NCBI GenBank assembly: GCA_947483345.1 | Contig: CANKNL010000091.1 | Location: forward strand, 1 to 10,240 | Reading direction: 5' to 3' | Source of the DNA: Chitinophagaceae bacterium | GTDB taxonomy: Bacteria > Bacteroidota > Bacteroidia > Chitinophagales > Chitinophagaceae | DNA: 10,240 bases | Part shown: positions 6,827 to 10,240 of the stretch, one piece after another | Position numbering within the stretch: position 1 is the first letter of the stretch | Layout of the letters: the number at the start of each line of letters is the position of its first letter | Made by a program: the position numbers and the translations under genes | The notes under the pieces: generated by a model | What the model saw: the letters and a program-made list of their open reading frames with translations, nothing else | Database searches by the model: none | Told to the model about the DNA's origin: nothing

Positions 6827-7213
6827 ATGACATTAATTAAGAATACTAAGCCCACTGAAAGTGAACTGGAGATACTGCAGGTATTATGGAATGAAAAGAC
6901 TGCATCAGTTAGAATAGTGCATGAAGAACTATTGAAAACCAAAGATGCCGGTTATACCACTACTCTCAAATTGATGCAGATTATGTTTGAAAAGGGCTTG
7001 GTTACCAGAGATGATAGACAAAAGACGCATATTTATAAACCGGCTGTTACAAGGGAACATACGCAGCAGCAATTCCTTAATAAAATGATCAATTCATTAT
7101 TTGCAGGCTCTTCATCCGATTTAGTGTTGCAAGCACTGGGCGGCCATTCTGCCAGCGAAGAAGAACTGGAAAAAATTCAGCAACTGATCAATCAACTTAA
7201 AAAAGACAAGTAA
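6827..7213 (+). CDS. BlaI/MecI/CopY-family transcriptional repressor
   Basis: A 128-residue winged-helix repressor of the penicillinase-repressor family. The N-terminal half (about residues 1-72) carries the family pattern LTESELEILQVLW-like (here KPTESELEILQVLW), then VRIVHEEL, the recognition region YTTTLKLMQIMFEKGLVTRD and the wing HIYKPAVTRE. The C-terminal third (about 75-128) is the helical dimerisation region, including the acidic EEELEKIQQLINQL segment. In this family the partner M56 peptidase triggers cleavage of the repressor when a signal is sensed. I chose ATG 6827; a TTG at 6803 is also in frame, but it lies inside the operator and promoter and would add residues not seen in the family. 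The M56 gene follows 30 bases later, so the two are probably co-transcribed. No beta-lactamase gene is nearby, so the target regulon is unknown. Confidence 0.92.
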   Translation: MTLIKNTKPTESELEILQVLWNEKTASVRIVHEELLKTKDAGYTTTLKLMQIMFEKGLVTRDDRQKTHIYKPAVTREHTQQQFLNKMINSLFAGSSSDLVLQALGGHSASEEELEKIQQLINQLKKDK

Positions 7214-7243
7214 AATTGTAAACTGTAATTGCTAACCATTTAA

Positions 7244-8692
7244 ATGCTTATGATTCAGTTCACCTATAGTTTTTGTATGGCCATCTTGCACAGCTTTTGG
7301 CAAGCGGCGTTTTTATTGTTGCTTTATTTTACCATAGATAAAGCCATCTTTAAAAATAACGCCCCCTTAGCGAAAAGGAATATTTTGTATGCAGGCCTTG
7401 CTACTCAGTTTTTTTTATCTGCGCTAACTTTTTTTATTTACTTTTTCAATGTTGCCGGTGCCGGAACACTAACTGACTTCAACCAAAGTATTTCCGGATA
7501 TTTGGGCAGCAATACCCTTCAATCAATTACACCCTGGATATTCGGTCTCTACATTTTTATTATTGCCTATAAATTAATAAAAACGATTTATAGCTGGTAT
7601 CTTTTTAAACAGCAATATAAAACGGGCTTACAAAAGCCAACTGTTGATCTTAAACTTTTTACCGAATTAAATGCTTACCAGTTTGGTATAAAAAGAAAAG
7701 TAACCCTTTGGTTAAGCTATTCTATACAAACACCAATAACTTTTGGATTTTTTAAACCACTTATTTTATTACCGGTTGCATTATTGAATAATATCAGTAC
7801 CCAACAGGCCGAAACCCTTGTCCTGCATGAGTTAACACATATCCGCACTAATGATTACCTCCTCAATTGGTTTTTATTGATGGCAGAAACAATCTTCTTT
7901 TTTAATCCGTTTATATTAAGCCTGTGTAAAAAAATAAGGCTCGAAAGAGAGAAGAACTGTGATATAAACGTGCTCTCTTTTAAATACGCCCCTGCTTTAT
8001 ATGCCGATACATTGTTGCAGGCAGAAAAAATAAAACAATTGATTCCGAATTTTCAACTGGCTGCAGTAAGCAGAAAGAAATATTTATTGCAGCGCATTCA
8101 GTATTTTACTGATGAAAAAAATATGACCCGGTCACACCGATTGAATATTGTCGCTCCGCTTATTGGGTTTATTTTACTGCTGATGCTGTCTGTTGCTGTA
8201 TTAATGCAAGCAGGAAAAACGGATTTATCAATACAATCAGCAACCCACATTAATGGTTTGCCATTTAATAATTATTTAATTCGGGATGCGGCATTAGGCA
8301 TGCATCTTATTCCCGAGTTTAATACGAATGAACCGATACATAAAAAGAATGAATCCCAACAACCCATCATTGTAAATAAAACATTTGTAAATACTGATTT
8401 GGTTTATTCTTCTGAAACACCAAAAATCGAAGAAATAGCAAAGCCTGTTAACCCAAATATGGCTTTACCAATTGCCATCCGGGAAAATGATGCTGCCCGA
8501 CGGATTATTGTCAAGGAAGAAGGTTCTGGATCTGCTTCTTTACAAGTTTATTATTTAAGTTATGAAAACGGCAAATGGATTTTACAACCCGAATGGGTTT
8601 TAACAGCAAAAGAAATGATTTTAGATTCGCTTTCTTTAAAAATTGATTCTTTAAAAACAAGGATAATAAAACGATATCCAGATCAACAGTAA
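7244..8692 (+). CDS. BlaR1-like M56-family membrane metallopeptidase
   Basis: A 482-residue inner-membrane zinc peptidase that probably acts as the sensor and protease for the adjacent BlaI-type repressor. Hydrophobic segments lie at about residues 7-31, 45-70, 97-117, 205-226 and 301-322. The zinc motif HELTH is at 195-199 inside VLHELTHIRTNDYLLNW, and the third-ligand region RLEREKNCD is at 232-240 (probable ligand E234 or E236). SRKKYLLQRIQYF (276-288) is the conserved segment before the last helix. After that helix come about 160 residues, presumably periplasmic, with a lysine/proline/asparagine-rich linker and a short C-terminal domain. There is no penicillin-binding sensor domain, so this is not a true BlaR1 and its signal is unknown. 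The alternative start at Met3 is equally plausible. Confidence 0.9.
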   Translation: MLMIQFTYSFCMAILHSFWQAAFLLLLYFTIDKAIFKNNAPLAKRNILYAGLATQFFLSALTFFIYFFNVAGAGTLTDFNQSISGYLGSNTLQSITPWIFGLYIFIIAYKLIKTIYSWYLFKQQYKTGLQKPTVDLKLFTELNAYQFGIKRKVTLWLSYSIQTPITFGFFKPLILLPVALLNNISTQQAETLVLHELTHIRTNDYLLNWFLLMAETIFFFNPFILSLCKKIRLEREKNCDINVLSFKYAPALYADTLLQAEKIKQLIPNFQLAAVSRKKYLLQRIQYFTDEKNMTRSHRLNIVAPLIGFILLLMLSVAVLMQAGKTDLSIQSATHINGLPFNNYLIRDAALGMHLIPEFNTNEPIHKKNESQQPIIVNKTFVNTDLVYSSETPKIEEIAKPVNPNMALPIAIRENDAARRIIVKEEGSGSASLQVYYLSYENGKWILQPEWVLTAKEMILDSLSLKIDSLKTRIIKRYPDQQ

Positions 8693-8751
8693 CAACAACT
8701 ATGTTTTTTACTGAAGTATACGCCTTGCCAATGGACAATGTTCTTAAAGTC

Positions 8752-9786
8752 CTACCAGATATTACGAGGACAACTGTCTCCGTATTTATTACCCAATAAA
8801 AAGCCTATCACAATTTCGTGGGTACCCTTGGTATAGGTTTGCAACCGCGATGTAGTTGCATGTTCATAAGCATAACTAACATTAAAGGTATTCGAAATAT
8901 TTACACCAACCATACCGGAATAGCCTCCAACCAGGTCTGCAAAACGATAACTGCCGCCAACCCATAAAAAATCCTGATATTGCATTTTTACATTCGCATG
9001 AATAGACGTTAGTTGCGGCTGCCAGTATTGAATCATCATCGATGGTAATACCGAAATATCATCTGAAATGGCAAACCTGTACCCGGCTGCAGCAAAATAG
9101 TTTGGTGTAAATGTTTCGCCATAATTACTATCCTTCACAAACTTAGCTTTACCCGGAATAATATTTAATACAGATACGCCAAGAAAATAGCGGGCAGAAT
9201 ATAACCAGATACCGGCACCAATTTCAGGTTTAATCTTGCTGATTGATCCATTGTTATATCCAACTGCCGGATCATTTGGATCCAGATTACCCCACTCTAT
9301 TTTGGAACGGTCTAAACTTACACTGCTAATACCTACATTTAAACCGGCAGCAATACTTGTACGTACAGATAATGGTTTGTGGTATGCATAAGAAGCTGCA
9401 ACCGACCAACGACTGATATATCCAGCCTTATCATTTATAACCTGTAATCCAACACCGTGATGTGCTGGAGAAACAGCATATTCTTCCCATGCTTTCGGAC
9501 CGCCGGGATTGTCGCCCGGTATCTGAAATGATGTGGCATTGGTACGCAAATCCTTTTTACCTACCGGGCCATGAATACTAAAATAAGTTGTTACCGGAGC
9601 GCCTGTAATACCAGCCCACTGATTGCGGTAACTTAGCTTAACATCTGTATAATTTTCAATGCCGGTTATACCTGGATTGAGAATATAATTATTTAAAATG
9701 TACTGCGTATAATATGGCTTGGCCTGACCAATAACCATAAGGCCAAAAAAAACATTGAATGTGGTGATCAAAAATAATTTTTTCAT
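8752..9786 (-). CDS. PorP/SprF-family type IX secretion outer-membrane protein
   Basis: An outer-membrane beta-barrel protein of the PorP/SprF family; members accompany type IX secretion and often serve one cargo protein encoded next door. From the ATG at 9786 it has 344 residues: a signal peptide (MKKLFLITTF..., cleavage plausible after A22 in VIGQA), then the family N-terminus YYTQYILNNYILNPGITGIE, the YRNQWAGITGAP and SIHGP motifs, HHGVGLQVINDKAG, repeated amphipathic strands, and a C-terminus with conserved YAYEHATT, GTHEIVIGF and the family-typical CPRNIW ending. A further in-frame ATG at 9816 would add ten basic residues before the signal peptide, so I prefer 9786. It converges on the M56 gene with a 59-base gap, and follows the partial sorting-domain gene on the same strand after 163 bases. 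Confidence 0.92.
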   Translation of the reverse strand: MKKLFLITTFNVFFGLMVIGQAKPYYTQYILNNYILNPGITGIENYTDVKLSYRNQWAGITGAPVTTYFSIHGPVGKKDLRTNATSFQIPGDNPGGPKAWEEYAVSPAHHGVGLQVINDKAGYISRWSVAASYAYHKPLSVRTSIAAGLNVGISSVSLDRSKIEWGNLDPNDPAVGYNNGSISKIKPEIGAGIWLYSARYFLGVSVLNIIPGKAKFVKDSNYGETFTPNYFAAAGYRFAISDDISVLPSMMIQYWQPQLTSIHANVKMQYQDFLWVGGSYRFADLVGGYSGMVGVNISNTFNVSYAYEHATTSRLQTYTKGTHEIVIGFLLGNKYGDSCPRNIW

Positions 9787-9949
9787 GCTTTCAGCTTTTC
9801 GTTTCACACCTGCCATTCAATGGAATGAGCAAACTGTTCAATCCGAGTACAGGTTTTATTTGAATTCGTCTTTATTAAAATGACAAACCAATATTTCAAT
9901 TTTTTAAATTAAACTGCACTTTTAAATTTTTATACACGCAGTCTTTTTT

Positions 9950-10240
9950 TTATTTAAGTATAGTTACATACCCGGTAATGGGGTCTCTTCCATTACCCGG
10001 TTCAATAATATAATAATAGGTATCAAAGGGTAATGGTTTACCTTTTAATGTGCCATTCCATGGTGTATTATATCCCCTTGATTCAAATATCAATTTTCCA
10101 CTTCTGGTAAATACCTGTACCCTGTTATCGGGATAGGTGTTTAAGAAATCTATTCTCCATGAATCATTAATACCATCATTGTTTGGCGTAAAGGTATTGG
10201 GTATAACGGGGAATTTAAGCAGCTTAACAAATACCTCATC
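9950..10240 (-). CDS. C-terminal end of a gliding-motility / T9SS type B sorting domain protein (partial)
   Basis: The last 96 codons of a larger gene whose start lies beyond the right edge; the stop is TAA at 9952-9950. The translation contains the gliding-motility-associated C-terminal domain (the CHU_C / type B sorting signal): FPVIPNTFTPNNDGIND (about residues 10-26), a W-I-F-L stretch, YPDNRVQVFTRSGKLIFES, GYNTPWNGTLKGKPLPFDTYYYII and the final GYVTILK. Such domains are recognised by the type IX secretion system and mark large exported or surface proteins. The PorP/SprF-like gene downstream is the usual partner for such cargo. Nothing can be said of the cargo's function because its body is outside the window. 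No start is visible. Confidence 0.93.
   Translation of the reverse strand, partial: DEVFVKLLKFPVIPNTFTPNNDGINDSWRIDFLNTYPDNRVQVFTRSGKLIFESRGYNTPWNGTLKGKPLPFDTYYYIIEPGNGRDPITGYVTILK

Noticed and set aside
8693..8751. Possible bidirectional terminator between the converging M56 and PorP/SprF genes
   Set aside because: I looked for a GC-rich hairpin with a T run on either strand and found none convincing.
9787..9816. Upstream ATG (9816) for the PorP/SprF gene
   Set aside because: It would put ten basic and polar residues before a complete signal peptide that already starts with MKK at 9786.
9913..9942. ACTGC/GCAGT inverted repeat after the partial sorting-domain gene, as a minus-strand terminator
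   Set aside because: Only a five-base stem with a 20-base AT-rich loop and no clean T run after it on the minus strand.

Overview
The window looks like chromosomal DNA of a member of the Bacteroidota, and I infer a relative of the Chitinophagaceae. The reasons are an unusually long NusB, a DUF1573 lipoprotein, a PorP/SprF protein beside a gliding-motility C-terminal (type IX secretion, type B) domain, and promoters that fit the Bacteroidota consensus (TTTG, about 20 bases, TAnnTTTG). The DNA is AT-rich, every recognisable gene has housekeeping or envelope homologues, and there is no insertion sequence, phage gene, tRNA, rRNA or CRISPR array. No gene-free stretch exceeds 300 bases.

Left part (1-2496, plus strand): nusB (5' end outside the window), a DUF1573 lipoprotein and yajC lie close together and probably form an operon ended by an intrinsic terminator. 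The terminator runs straight into a 14-bp tandem repeat whose units contain exact -7 promoter boxes, apparently serving coaE (dephospho-CoA kinase).

Middle (2590-6704, plus strand): nnr, a bifunctional NAD(P)H-hydrate repair enzyme, carries a small palindromic insertion inside its reading frame. Next is hppA, a membrane ion-pumping pyrophosphatase with its own promoter and terminator. Its residues point to a K+-dependent pump with the gate glutamate moved from helix 6 to helix 5, and it has an extra C-terminal tail of about 100 residues.

Right part: a BlaI/MecI-family repressor and an M56 (BlaR1-like) membrane metallopeptidase form a sensor-repressor pair (6827-8692, plus strand). An operator-like inverted repeat brackets the likely -7 box just before the repressor gene. 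Converging on them from the minus strand are a PorP/SprF-family outer-membrane protein and, upstream of it, the last 96 residues of a protein ending in the type IX 'type B' sorting domain, presumably the secreted cargo partnered with the PorP-like protein.

I found no clearly new multi-gene system. The items most worth a second look are the promoter-bearing tandem repeat, the in-frame palindrome in nnr, the HppA glutamate shift and tail, and the BlaI operator architecture.
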